Of a stretch of DNA of 64,000 bases, positions 19,567 to 29,462 are shown one piece after another; the stretch's first letter is position 1, and each line of letters begins with the position of its first letter. The position numbers and the translations under genes were made by a program. The stretch comes from Gari tellinella (Eukaryota > Mollusca > Bivalvia > Cardiida > Psammobiidae): contig OV277871.1 in assembly GCA_922989275.2 (NCBI GenBank), positions 29,956,693 to 30,020,692 on the forward strand, given 5' to 3'. The notes below the pieces were generated by a model. It was not told the DNA's origin, ran no database searches, and saw nothing but the letters and a program-made list of their open reading frames with translations.

Positions 19567-20028
19567 ACATCGAGGAAGATTTTCTTCTTTCCCAATAAAC
19601 ATGTTTGTTCAATAAATCTATTTGTCCTTTGCAAACGGCTTGGAGCCTGATCATACGCCGGGTAAACCGGTGTCTGATCCGGCTCCAATCTGTTTGCAAC
19701 TTAGATTTAAATAAAATGCTAGATTTTTCAAAACGTTATCATTGTCTACATTTGATTACAATGCGTTTGTGTTTCAATTATGTTTAACCCATTGTTCCCA
19801 GGATCCCATAAGGACATATATATAGGCAAACAGCGTAGACTCATAATGCGGCGTCTGATCAGAGTCTACACTGTTTGCTGATAGGAATTTCAATATAAAA
19901 CAAAATGAAAATGAAACTTTTGATCAGGCATCCCTTTGATAAAAAATGGACTAATCCAATATAAGACATGGAAGAATCCACTGGGCGTAGAAAGGGTTAA
20001 AAGAAAAATAATAAAGTGTTCTCCAGTG
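19567..20028 (+). mobile_element. Family A, old, interrupted by C
   Basis: Left part CTTCTTTCCCAATAAACATG ... core GGAGCCTGATCATACGCCGG / CCGGTGTCTGATCCGGCTCC; it breaks at a TTTAA in the right arm and resumes AAGAAAAATAATAAAGTGTT CTCCAGTG after the C insertion. Confidence 0.85.
19788..19996 (+). mobile_element. Family C MITE inside A
   Basis: TTAA at 19,784-19,787 and 19,997-20,000 flank it; other A copies have a single TTAA at this point (GTTTAAACGG). Starts CCCATTGTTCCCAGGATCCC. The hairpin left arm is shortened (GCGTAGACTCATAATGCGGC). Confidence 0.92.
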
Positions 20029-20102
20029 TATATCTAGACATAGGGGATGCACTCGAGAGATCGTTAAAGCTTATTATAGTCTGTTTTTATTGACATGTTA
20101 TT

Positions 20103-20570
20103 GTTCGATTTTTCTGACCTGTCGGATTTATTTTTAGAACAGAATAGCTCATAATGGTAAATAGATAACAGGGTAACATCGGATCTATATAGTCGTACAC
20201 TTTCCAACTTGAGATAACATGATCCTCGTGCAGCACGAGACCCTTGCGCTAGCTTTACTGATATTTTATTTTTTCCCCAACAAACGCATTTATCTACTAA
20301 AACTATTATTTCCATTGCAAACAGGTTGGAGCCAGATCAGACGCCAGGTTACCCGGCGTCTGATCAGGCTCCAACCTGTTTGCTACTCAGATTAAAAATA
20401 TAATATAAATTTCTTAAAGTAAATTTCCACAGTTTAGTGCATTGCGTTTGCGTTTAAACGTGAAAGAATAAGTATCCGTATCATTAATCGTATGTAGAGA
20501 AAACTCATCCCTTTGAAAGTGTTAGAATGTTCCAATCTAAAAATAACTCCGACAGGTCAGAAGAAAACAC
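20103..20570 (-). mobile_element. Family O composite element
   Basis: The ends TCGATTTTTCTGACCTGTCG and GGAGTTATTTTTAGATTGGA (minus) form an inverted pair around an A-like middle with its own hairpin version, AACAGGTTGGAGCC / GGCTCCAACCTGTT. The whole arrangement recurs inverted at 48,934-49,440. Confidence 0.82.
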
Positions 20571-21034
20571 TAATAGTAATGAATAACGCAGAGGTCAAGG
20601 ACACATTTATTTTAGTAATGTTTCCCAATTAAATCGTTTATCACATAAGCTACGGACTACGAGTTGCATAAAGTCATTCTAAAAATATCGTAATCTACAA
20701 GTGTACTATCGGTTTTTGGGTTCCGGCCCAACCTGATGCAGGTAGAAAAGCACAAAATGACGCCATTCGTGATGACGTTACCTAAATAACGGTACGTTTT
20801 GGCGGAATATCTGTATGGCGAAAGTGTCTACAACCTGCGGCTTCAATTATCTAAATAAGTAACGCGGTGTCTGATCAGGTTCCAAACTTCTTGCCACTCC
20901 GATTAAACAAATCGTTAGAAATTCAATAGATCTATATATTTTTTATTATTTTTTACATTTTGTTACAAAGTGTTTGATTGAGAGAAAAATGTTTTCTCTT
21001 CAGAATGATAAGTTGTCCGCGAAAGCTAGTGCTA
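20571..21034. other. Half hairpin in otherwise featureless sequence
   Basis: TAACGCGGTGTCTGATCAGG TTCCAAACTTC begins at the hairpin axis at 20,860, with no left arm. No other structure was seen. Confidence 0.5.
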
Positions 21035-21613
21035 CAGTGCTCCCTCCCTACAACGATCCACTGAACATGAATTTCCTCCTTACAACAACTCTTGCAGTTG
21101 TTCTCGAAACAATAATATTACATGTACAGTGTATATCCAACTTTTTCACCACTGCAATTCCGTCTGCTTAAAAGTATCGCCTGCAGTTTTTATCAAAGTT
21201 GCATATTGGACATTTTAACAGAAAATCACGTACAGTAAAAAACCCTCTATAACAACCACTAAAAATCGTTAATTATTGGATATTTAAGGCAGGTGACTGA
21301 TTAAAGCAAGGTGACAGTGAAACAGAAAGCTCCTTAAGGAGCTTTCTGTTTCACTGTCATCTTGCTTTAAGCTGATACCTGTATTTTATACAATCAATTA
21401 GCATTTGTTTTAGTGGTCGTAATAGAGGGGTTTTACTGTAATTGCAAGTGACAAACAGCTTAAATCCAGATCAGACGCCGCGTAACGCGGCGTCTGATCT
21501 GGATTCAAGCTGTTTGCAAATGTAAGCCAATTTATTTTCTTATAACGACTCCCTCCGAACAACACATACAATTCGGGTCTCCCATTAGGTGTTGCTGTAG
21601 AGATTGGACACTG
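21035..21613 (+). mobile_element. Family D MITE interrupted by F
   Basis: CAGTGCTCCCTCCCTACAAC left end, AGAGATTGGACACTG right end, TA flanks. Hairpin AATCCAGATCAGACGCCGCG / CGCGGCGTCTGATCTGGATT, perfect. Without the insert it is about 370 bp. Confidence 0.92.
21233..21438. mobile_element. Family F MITE, full length, inside D
   Basis: TA on both sides. CAGTAAAAAACCCTCTATAA / TAGAGGGGTTTTACTG ends. Central palindrome CAGAAAGCTCCTTAAGGAGC TTTCTG, extended by GCAAGGTGACAGTGAAA / TTTCACTGTCATCTTGC. Confidence 0.93.
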
Positions 21614-21814
21614 TATTAAGTCATTCTTAAATAACGGACATGTCATTAAATAACATGATGCTTAAAAGCAAGTTTAAATGAATTATTTACATACATACAA
21701 AATTGTCTGAACAATATAAAAGCATTTGGACATGACTTGCGATAACTTCCTCCTTAGAACTGCTGTTGTTGTTATACTTTGGGAATTTTCTCATTGTCAA
21801 GTGCTGTGTCTCCT

Positions 21815-22078
21815 GCTCTGTCTGTCTGTTTGTCTGTCCGTCTGTATGTGTGTGTGTCTGTCTGTCTGTCTGTATGCATGCCTTTCTGTATGTCTGTCTG
21901 TATGTTTGTCTGTCTGAGTTACTGACTGTCTGTATGTCTGTCTGTCTGTTTGTCTCTATCTCTCTCTATCTATCTTCCTCTTTCTCTGTCTCTCTCCTTG
22001 TATGTCTCTCTCTCTATCTATTTATCTCTCTTTTTCTCTCTGTTTGTCGCTATGTATATCCCCTCTTTCTCTCTTCGT
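21815..22078. repeat. TCTG/TCTC microsatellite
   Basis: Degenerate (TCTG)n grading into (TCTC/TATC)n on the plus strand, interrupted by TGTATG and TTTC variants. Open frames here are low-complexity artefacts. Confidence 0.95.
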
Positions 22079-22399
22079 ATTAATTTTTATTATATTTCAT
22101 TTATTATTCTTAATGGTAGTTGTTATAATCTGTGATGCAAAACATTTGGTCTGGCTCAAAAATATTTGAATTCGAGGTTCATTCTTGATGTGCCGTGTTA
22201 TTAATTGGGAAACGAAAACCGTTTCACACCTAATTTGACCCAGTCAATATGGTTACTTGTGGACATAACACTATTTGTCATTGTCGCGTCCAGAAAAAAA
22301 GTTTTATTAGTTTTTAGAAAGGAAATTCATGTCAAGGGACTGAGTTGCTTATTACATTATGGAGAGTCGATGTTCACCCAGAAACACTTTGAACTTGTA
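22079..22399. other. No recognisable feature
   Basis: Only CATTTGGTCTGGCTCAAAAATATTTGA is faintly hairpin-derived. Confidence 0.35.
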
Positions 22400-22666
22400 C
22401 AGTGGCGAATACAAATATTATTTTCCGTTTAAACGCAAACGAAACGCAAACGAATTGCAACAAAAATGTAGAAAATGAAACATACTGCCAAGTCTGACCA
22501 TTCAATTTAACCTGACGTGGCAAACAGTTTTGAGCCTGATCACACGCCGGGTTACCCGGGTCTGACCAGGCTCCATATTGTTTGCATATTATATAAGGCT
22601 TTAACAAGCATAAAACTGTATGTTAGGAATAATAACACACTTTCAGAAGGCTTGTTTTCGGCAGTG
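22400..22666 (-). mobile_element. Family A, old copy
   Basis: CAGTGGCGAATACAAATATT left end; GCAAACGAAACGCAAACG body; core GAGCCTGATCACACGCCGGG / CCCGGGTCTGACCAGGCTCC. Right end decayed. Confidence 0.75.
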
Positions 22667-22757
22667 TAAAGATAGTATAATATAAAGATGGTGTCAGAGA
22701 GTTCTGTTTGACTTCCATCCCACTTTACAGGTAACAGTCATTTACTGCTTTACTTAA

Positions 22758-22845
22758 TGTTCCCTCCCTATAACAAATTCCTCAGAACAACACGCAAAAT
22801 ATGTGTCTCCAATAGGGTGTCGTTGTAGAGAGGGAGCGCTCTACA
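22758..22845 (+). mobile_element. Family D right-end fragment
   Basis: TTCCCTCCCTATAACAAATT, CAACACGCAAAATATGTGTC and GTCGTTGTAGAGAGGGAGCG are the terminal foldback of D. Confidence 0.65.
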
Positions 22846-22957
22846 TTGAATTTACGTTAACGTTCATTTAAACGGGATAGACACTCGTCTTCTCAACTGT
22901 AGCAATGGTATGTCACAAACATTAATCTACTCAAGCCAAATGTGATAGTCTACTTAA

Positions 22958-23169
22958 CCCTTATCATACTTAACGCTACTTGACTTACATTTTGCAAACA
23001 GTTTGGATCCAGATCAGACACCACGTAACGCGGCGTCTGATCTGGATCTAAACTCTTTGACACTCATCTTCAATTTTATTTCAGTTTCAAAAACAGATAC
23101 AGAATTTGATTTTTTTTTCACAGACGATTTATAAATTTAAAGCAGACGACAAAGTCAGCATGATAATGG
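22958..23169 (+). mobile_element. Family Q MITE, full length
   Basis: TTAA-flanked. CCCTTATCATACTTAACGC left end, AGTCAGCATGATAATGG right end. Hairpin GGATCCAGATCAGACACCAC / GCGGCGTCTGATCTGGATCT. A B/R half (23,171-23,300) follows, cut by the next A. Confidence 0.88.
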
Positions 23170-23324
23170 TTAATCCCCTCTTATATCGTTTGCTAGACTA
23201 CTTTCGTCTGCTTGTTCTATAATCTATATTAGCTTTAATGTCCTTTTTACAGAATGGAATTACATAAAAGTGTCAAACAGTTTAAACTCTAATCAGACCG
23301 ACAGTCTCTCAGCAACCTAGTGTA

Positions 23325-23570
23325 CAGTGAAGAATCTGTTATTCTTTCCCGTTTAAACGCAAACGTACGCAAACGCAAATCACTAAAACGTAGAAAAGAA
23401 CAACTTTTGGACTATTCTGATATTTCATGTTTATCTTGGTGGCAAACAGTTTGGAGCCTGATCAGACGCCGGGTTACCCGGCGTCTGATCTGGCTCCAAA
23501 CTGTTTGCACTGCAAATAATAGTTTCAGCGTAAACGCGTTTATTGGGAAAGAATAACACATTCTCCACTG
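23325..23570 (-). mobile_element. Family A MITE, full length
   Basis: 246 bp, TA-flanked, young subfamily, first end CAGTGAAGAATC. Core GGAGCCTGATCAGACGCCGG / CCGGCGTCTGATCTGGCTCC. Confidence 0.95.
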
Positions 23571-23574
23571 TACA

Positions 23575-23760
23575 AATGAGAAGATGTTATCCCTTCAAAA
23601 TAAACGCGTTTATACTTACAAACCTTAAATTTGTGTAAGATCAGACGCCGGGTAATCCGGCGTCTGGTCTAGCTCCAAACTGTCTGTTTGTCAAACTTAA
23701 AACAAATGTCCACCATTTCAAAACACAGTAACTTTTTTCTATTTTCATTGCATTGAGTTC
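23575..23760 (+). mobile_element. Family A, decayed, left arm cut
   Basis: AAAATAAACGCGTTTATACT then directly TGTGTAAGATCAGACGCCGG / CCGGCGTCTGGTCTAGCTCC: the outer left arm of the hairpin is missing. Confidence 0.65.
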
Positions 23761-23844
23761 ATAAATAGATCTACATTTATACATGTACGGTATGTGGAAA
23801 CTTGCCGGATAAATTTTCGATTTCGTGACTTCACTGACTTTTGC

Positions 23845-23910
23845 AGACAGTTTGGATCCTAATAGACGCCTTATAACCCAGCGTCTGATCAGATACCAAA
23901 TTAGTTGACA
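23845..23910. mobile_element. Decayed hairpin
   Basis: GACAGTTTGGATCCTAATAG, ACGCC...CAGCGTCTGATCAG AT. Element type not assignable. Confidence 0.5.
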
Positions 23911-23984
23911 CATCGGCGGAGATGATTTCTCTATTACGCATTGTCAAAGTGTTATATGTATATAGAGAGATTTTTATTTATGCT

Positions 23985-24055
23985 TTTCGGTGGATTACCA
24001 CGATATAGCAGTGGATGATCACTTGGTAATCCACTGCAGTGGATTATCACCAATC
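23985..24055. repeat. Short compound palindrome
   Basis: GTGGATTACCA / TGGTAATCCAC and CAGTGGATGATCAC / GTGGATTATCAC alternate, giving several interchangeable stem pairings. Confidence 0.65.
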
Positions 24056-24346
24056 GCTTTTATTATGAATGTTCCCCGTAGGGCTCCCCAAGAATCGTAG
24101 TCAATCGTGTCTTATCGTTAAATTCCGGCAGTCCGATTTGTCGCGAACTACTCACCGGAAGAGCACGAATCCAAACTCGGGAGCAACGAAGTCATTCGGA
24201 TGACGTCATTATACCGCCAACTGTCACGCGCATGTGTTCGACATAAAACGTGGGGCTCAACACGGGATAAATAATGTACGTTCGCTTTCAATTTTTAAAC
24301 AATTACGTTTAAAAAGTGGCTTAAAAGCATAAATAAATAGAATAAC

Positions 24347-24496
24347 TGTGTTTTTTCAGTGTAAGATCGAATTTAATCCATTTCGTGAACATCAGACTGT
24401 TATATTTTCACTCGTGGCTTCGCCACTCGTGAAAATATAACGTCTGATGTTCACTCAATGGATTAAATTTCGATCTTACACTGAAAAAAACAGTTA
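24347..24496. mobile_element. Family K long near-perfect palindrome
   Basis: About 148 bp. Arms ACTGTGTTTTTTCAGTGTAA GATCGAATTTAATCCATT and TCACTCGTGGCTTCGCCACTCGTGA at the centre. A classic foldback without a visible target duplication. Confidence 0.85.
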
Positions 24497-24568
24497 TCCT
24501 CTATGTAATCACTAGAAACTGTAACGTTTACGTGAAATAAAAGTTTTAAACTTGAATCTTACATGTAA

Positions 24569-24800
24569 CCCCTTCACTGCCTTACCCCGAGTACACTAGT
24601 AATTTGAAAACAGTTTGGATCCTGATCAGACGCCGCGTAACGCGGTGTCTGATCAGTATACAAACTGTTTTACACTCATTTCGATATTTCATAAGTCAAA
24701 ATAACTAAATATTTAATTTTGGAAGTTATTTTAGCAGACGACAATGGTTTAAAATTGATGACGTCATGGCAGTGAAGGGGATAAACTGGCAGTGAAGGGG
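24569..24800 (+). mobile_element. Family B MITE with duplicated right end
   Basis: CCCCTTCACTGCCTTACCCC left; TGGCAGTGAAGGGGATAAAC is followed at once by TGGCAGTGAAGGGGTTAAAC, a 20-bp tandem duplication of the terminus. Hairpin GGATCCTGATCAGACGCCGC / GCGGTGTCTGATCAGTATAC. Confidence 0.9.
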
Positions 24801-24894
24801 TTAAACTGAATTTCAAACAATGTTTCAACGCAGACGATGTTTATGACAGATGCGGGCCTAGTTTTCCTCTTACAATTATCTGCCTTTACTGAAG

Positions 24895-24965
24895 TTTGCG
24901 AACAGTTTGGATCAAGATCAGACCATGCGTACATCGGCGTCTGATTACGATCCAAACTGTTTATA
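24895..24965. mobile_element. Solitary hairpin
   Basis: GTTTGGATCAAGATCAGACC / GGCGTCTGATTACGATCCAA with weak flanks; probably a B or Q remnant. Confidence 0.6.
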
Positions 24966-25050
24966 CAACTCAATGTTTGGTTTCCTCAAACAAAAATGTA
25001 CAGACGAGGCTAAATTAGAAAGTTCAATTGCAAACGACACCATGAAGCAA

Positions 25051-25345
25051 TTCACTGCCATGACGTCATCAATTTGAAACAATTGTCGTTTGCTTTAGAT
25101 TTTCCAAATTGATGTTTCAAATGATGTCTTTACTATAAGAAATATTGAAAGCGTTAACCCCTTCACTGCCTTACCTCGAATACAAGACTTATTTGCATGA
25201 AGCTGCGTCTGATCAGGATCCAAACTGTTTAAAACTAATTTTCTTATACCTAAAATCTAAAAGTTGAAATATAAGAGCAGACGACAAATGTTTAAAACTG
25301 ATGACGCCATGGCAGGGAATGGGTTAAGCAGACGAGTTTTATTAC
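25051..25345 (-). mobile_element. Family B remnant hosting a second B
   Basis: TTCACTGCCATGACGTCATC left end and ATAAGAAATATTGAAAGCG before the insertion; GCAGACGAGTTTTATTACAG after it. Its own hairpin is gone. Confidence 0.6.
25158..25322 (+). mobile_element. Family B MITE with half hairpin, nested
   Basis: TTAA-flanked (25,154-25,157 and 25,323-25,326). TTATTTGCATGA joins AGCTGCGTCTGATCAGGATC at the hairpin axis: the left arm is deleted. Confidence 0.85.
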
Positions 25346-25476
25346 AGGGGAAGAGTTAGAGTAGGAGACCCTCCCGACTAAAACAACGGAACTAGCCATC
25401 ATAATTTCATTAGGCGCTATAAAAACATCCAGACAAACATATAATTCATTTACACGTTATGGTTGTTTTTATCATA

Positions 25477-25703
25477 CAGTCGATTCTGGACAGCTCGAGC
25501 ATGCATAACTCGAAATTATCTCCATTTCTACACTTGAATTTCCTTAAACCGAACTGACTATAGTCGAATATACCCGTATTTCAAAGTTAAAACGTGGCTA
25601 GGCCACGTTTTAACTTTGAAATTCGGACTATTCGACTGGAGGTTAGTTCGATTGATCGAGAAGTTCGGTTTATCGAGAAGTTCGGTTTATCGAGGTTCGA
25701 CTG
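25477..25703. mobile_element. Family G MITE
   Basis: TA-flanked. CAGTCGATTCTGGACAGCTC / GATAAACCGAACTTCTCGAT..GGTTCGACTG ends. Centre TTCAAAGTTAAAACGTGGCT AGGCCACGTTTTAACTTTGA is palindromic. TCGAGAAGTTCGGTTTA is tandemly doubled near the right end. Confidence 0.85.
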
Positions 25704-26099
25704 TATATTATTTTAGTATAGGTTTCTTTCGAAGGTCGGGGATGACAATATTGACACAATATGTCGTGCCCGGCTTATGTCAGTAAAACGTTCACTGACA
25801 ACAGTGTAGATTCAGAAAAGAATAGAATAGAATCGTTATCATGTAACAAACTTTACATTTGCCATACGCAGCACAACCACAAATACATATCAGGGGAAAA
25901 CGGTATGGCAAGAGAACTTCTTGTCTAAATGTGAAGGAATATAAATCGACTTATTTCAGTTTGATTCGATGCCACAAAATCCATCTATAACTTCCACCGT
26001 TGGCCTACATGTAGCCAGGCGATGGGAGAGACAAGCCAATTTTTCTATGGCCTTTTATCGGTAGATGTGCATGTTACATTGTCTGTGAAGAAATTATGT
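25704..26099. other. No recognisable feature
   Basis: AGAATAGAATAGAATCG at 25,821 may be a minus-strand retroposon tail; nothing else is evident. Confidence 0.35.
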
Positions 26100-26183
26100 C
26101 GTCATCATGCTCTATTACGTTTAACCTGCTTAAAGTGGTCACTTGTCTTCAAAACTAGAAATAGGCTATGGAGAGAAGGGTTA
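26100..26183. mobile_element. Family E right-half remnant
   Basis: ACCTGCTTAAAGTGGTCACT TGTCTTCAAAACTAGAAATA GG is the E right side; the hairpin left arm is absent. Confidence 0.6.
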
Positions 26184-26552
26184 ACCCCTCAACCACAATA
26201 ACAGTCGAACTTCGATATCTCGAACTCGGTTGAATCGAACATACCCGTATTTCAAAGTTAAAACGTGGCCTAGCCACGTTTTAACTTTCTTTGAAATATG
26301 GGTTTGTTCGACTTAACCGAGCATGAAATAAAGCAATTCATATGTCGAACTATCGAATATTTCGAGTTAAGCGAGTTCGAGATATCGAAGTTCGACTGTA
26401 AGTCGCCTGTTTTGAAAAGGTTGTCTAAACTCCTATTGCTAAGAAATATTCTAAGTAGTTTGACCCTATCAAACAGTTTTGACCCTGATGAATCGCCTAG
26501 TAACTGTTGACATAGTCGACTTTAGTCGTCTTTGTCGCTGAAAGGGGTGAAG
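26181..26552 (+). mobile_element. R/B-type remnant interrupted by G
   Basis: TTAACCCCTCAACCACAATA before G; CAAACAGTTTTGACCCTGAT with a decayed right arm and GTCGCTGAAAGGGGTGAAG after it. Confidence 0.55.
26202..26398. mobile_element. Family G MITE, nested
   Basis: CAGTCGAACTTCGATATCTC / GAGATATCGAAGTTCGACTG: 20-bp perfect terminal inverted repeats. Centre AAAACGTGGCCTAGCCACGT TTT. Confidence 0.92.
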
Positions 26553-26571
26553 AAGTGATGTCAGATTTTAA

Positions 26572-26919
26572 CCCCTTCACTGCCTTATCCCGAGTACAAC
26601 ATCTACACTCAAAATTCGATACTTCGAACTCGTTTAAATCGATCATACCAGTATTTCTTAGTTGAATTTCGATAAGTCGATATTACTTCAGTCGAAAATA
26701 CCCTTATTACAAAGTTAAAATGTGGCTAAGTCAATTTTTAACTTTGTAAAACATGTTTTTTCGTACTAACGCGAGTTCGAACTATCGAGATTCGTCTTCA
26801 TTTGCAAACAGTTGGGATCCTGATCAGACGCCGCGTAAGTCAAAATACCTTAAATGTAAATTTGAAAAACAACAGCAGACGAATCATTTAAACTTGATGA
26901 CGTCATGGCAGAGAAGAGG
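26572..26919 (+). mobile_element. Family B with half hairpin, interrupted by G
   Basis: TTAA-flanked; CCCCTTCACTGCCTTATCCC / GACGTCATGGCAGAGAAGAG ends. The hairpin left arm GGATCCTGATCAGACGCCGC GTAA stops at the axis (26,838) and joins GTCAAAATACC. Confidence 0.85.
26606..26798. mobile_element. Family G, decayed, nested in B
   Basis: ATTCGATACTTCGAACTCG / CGAGTTCGAACTATCGAGAT ends and CAAAGTTAAAATGTGGCTAA centre. Confidence 0.75.
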
Positions 26920-27104
26920 TTAAACTCTTTCACATTCCGCCTCATTATTGAAGAGTTTTCACAGTAGGGTTTAGAGTGGAGCATTTCCTGTAGTACCAGA
27001 CTAGGCAGTTAGTACCACTGAGATGTGGCGACAAGACAGAATTATCTCAATCAAAAGTTTCTGTTCTCAGGAGACGAACGATTAAATTCTGCCACTCGCT
27101 TTTT

Positions 27105-27332
27105 AAACCCACTTTACTGCAAAACATATAGTATGTTAAATTATGACGTCTGCTTTATTTCGTTAATATTTTATCCTAAATCTTGTTTCTAAGTCTCGAG
27201 GAACGGTAACCACTTAACGTAAGTTGAAAGTGAAGTATAATGCGCTTGAACGGTGCCCTTTGTTTTACTTTCAACTTGCTTTAAGTAGGTCACTTGTCTT
27301 CAAAACGAATAAAAATTGTATTGAGTAAAGGG
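27105..27332. mobile_element. Family E element
   Basis: AACCCACTTTACTGC left, GAGTAAAGGGTTAA right. Hairpin TAAGTTGAAAGTGAAGTATA / TTTTACTTTCAACTTGCTTT around a mismatched apex. GGTCACTTGTCTTCAAAAC downstream is a family motif. Confidence 0.75.
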
Positions 27333-27420
27333 TTAATGTAAAAGTAATGCCAAAAGTTCCTAAGTCATATTTGCCCTTGGACAAAGGGTAAGAGAAAAAA
27401 ACTACATTAAACTGAAATAA

Positions 27421-27747
27421 AGTGCTCCCTAAATACAAAGGACCTCCGAACAACGATTCCATCCTAACAACAATGCTTTCTGCTTACCCAAAATCAGATC
27501 ATTATGTCATACGCCTTTGCTGATGCAATGTCGTCTGCTTAAATTTGTCGTCTGCTGTTTTTCTTAAAGTTACGTATTGGATATTTTGACAGAAGAAACA
27601 TAAAGACGAGTGACAAACAGTTTAAAACCAGATCAGACGTTATGCGTCATCTGTTCCTGGGTTCAAACTATTTAAACTCTAAGTGTATTAAAATTCCCTC
27701 CCTATAACATGTCTCCCACTGGGTGTTGCTGTAGAGAGGAAGCATTG
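27421..27747 (+). mobile_element. Family D MITE
   Basis: AGTGCTCCCTAAATACAAAG left; GTTGCTGTAGAGAGGAAGCA TTG right. The hairpin is shortened at the apex (CAGATCAGACGTTATGCGTC ATCTG). Confidence 0.82.
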
Positions 27748-27956
27748 TAAAAAGCTTAAAAGTCTACAGAATGAAATCAAATTCAAGGCAAATGAACTCT
27801 AAAACGCTTATATAGCATTTTCCATACTTTTGTTCTGAATTTAGCCGCGATCTTTTCTTGCAAGGTTGTTTCATTAGTTTATATTTTCTAATAAATGAAC
27901 AAAAAGATGACACTTAGATACTTTTTGTAAACGAATTCCAAACTTGCCGACTTTGT

Positions 27957-28165
27957 GCAGGGTGGAATGCGTTATTTTTTCCAATAAGCATGTTTATGCT
28001 AGAACTAAAATGCCCATTGCAATCAGTTTGGAACTAGATCAGAGGCCGGGTAGCACAATGATCACTGAGATAAAAGTAGTAAAATTTGGCAAACTATTGT
28101 CATTTAATACAGTTTTTTTGTAACGCGTTTGCGTTGAAATGGAAATGTATAACGTCGTCTTTCAC
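27957..28165 (+). mobile_element. Family A, decayed
   Basis: CAGGGTGGAATGCGTTATTT; core GGAACTAGATCAGAGGCCGG then the right arm is lost; ACGCGTTTGCGTTGAAATGG at right. Confidence 0.65.
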
Positions 28166-28304
28166 TGCAACTAATAAAACATAGTTTGAGTCGACACTAA
28201 CAACAGCACCAGCATATTCTCAAGAGTATGTTTGCTATGCAATCAAAGAAATACAATTAAACATCTGCAACTAAGTGTCAGGATTCTTAAAAAGATTTAT
28301 GATA

Positions 28305-28482
28305 CAGTGGAGAACTTTCCCAATAAACGCGTTTGTGCTTAAAACTATTATGTACACTGCAAAACAGTTTGGAACCTAATCAGAGGCCGGGTTACCTGAC
28401 CTCTGATCTGGTTCCAAACTGCTGCCATCCATTTATACACCATGGACGCGTTTATTCAGAAAGAATAGCATCTTGCCCACTG
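28305..28482 (+). mobile_element. Family A, shortened
   Basis: TA-flanked, 178 bp. The two ends and hairpin (GGAACCTAATCAGAGGCCGG / CTGACCTCTGATCTGGTTCC) remain, but the right spacer is replaced by a short stretch. A right-end shred follows at 28,485-28,540. Confidence 0.8.
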
Positions 28483-28652
28483 TAATTTGTTTAGTATAAA
28501 CACGTTTATTGGGATAGAGTAACGTCTTCCAGGCTGAAAGTGCCAAATCGCTCTGATATACCATGAATACCAACAAGAGCCTCACACTTCTACAGATTAC
28601 ATAACATTACAAAACGTATTCAAGTGTGGTATCTTTCAAATTGGTTTAGCTG

Positions 28653-28898
28653 CAGTGGAGAAAACGTTATTCTTTCCCGTTTAAACGCAAACGAAACGCA
28701 AACGCATTGCAATAAAATATACAAAATAACAACTTTTTGACAAATCTGACTATTCATTTTTATACCAGTAGCAAACAGTTTGGAGCCTGATCAGACGCCG
28801 GGTTACCCGGCGTCTGATCTGGCTCCAAACTGTTTGTAATGGAAATAATAGTTTAGCATAAACGCGTTTATTGGGAAAGAATAACGTTTTCTCCACTG
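28653..28898 (-). mobile_element. Family A MITE, full length
   Basis: 246 bp, older body. Left flank TG rather than TA. Core GGAGCCTGATCAGACGCCGG / CCGGCGTCTGATCTGGCTCC. Confidence 0.93.
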
Positions 28899-29020
28899 TA
28901 TTCCGTAAGTAGTTTTCATTGCGAAACCATATCAAGTTTAATTGGTTGTATAAATATGTGAAGTGCCGAAAGTAGCAATAACTAGATTAAAATTGTGCAT
29001 TTATATAGCAATACAGTGTA

Positions 29021-29462
29021 CAGTGAGGAGTATGTTATTTTCAAATAAACGCAATTGTACTGAAGGGTGACTTTCATTGCAAACAGCTTTGGGACAGATC
29101 AGACGCCCGGTAGCCGACAGCTGATCTTGATCAAATATGTTTGCCACTCAGATAAAATTAAAATTTCAGATATAAAAGAAACGTAAGTTTTACAAAGTCA
29201 TTATGATTACACTTTGTTTGTCCTTTACCAATTTGTGCCCTCGATCCCATATATTGTACATAGGCAAACAGTGTAGACTCTGATCAGAGTCTACACTGTT
29301 TGCTGATTAGAATTCCAATATCAAACAGAACGAAAATGAAAATTTAGACCAGGCACCCCTTAGATAAGAAATGGACTAATCCAATATATAAGCATGTGAG
29401 AATTCACTGGGCACAAATGGGTTAATTTCGTGTAAACGGGGAGGGTATTGTCTTCTCAACTG
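29021..29462 (+). mobile_element. Old family A interrupted by C
   Basis: CAGTGAGGAGTATGTTATTT ... core GGGACAGATCAGACGCCCGG; resumes TTTCGTGTAAACGGGGAGGG and TCTTCTCAACTG after C. Confidence 0.8.
29228..29421 (+). mobile_element. Family C MITE with collapsed hairpin, nested
   Basis: CAATTTGTGCCCTCGATCCC left, GAATTCACTGGGCACAAATGG right. The hairpin is reduced symmetrically to GTGTAGACTCTGATCAGAGT CTACAC: everything between the two GATC sites is lost. Confidence 0.88.

Noticed and set aside
20063..20315. 83-codon minus-strand frame and its resemblance to 49,267-49,491 (+).
   Set aside because: The similarity (for example LAQ.SRAARGS) is explained by the two O composite elements; no sign of protein-level constraint.
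21726..22135. Cysteine/valine/serine-rich frames over 100 codons long.
   Set aside because: They lie in the TCTG/TCTC microsatellite, a low-complexity translation.
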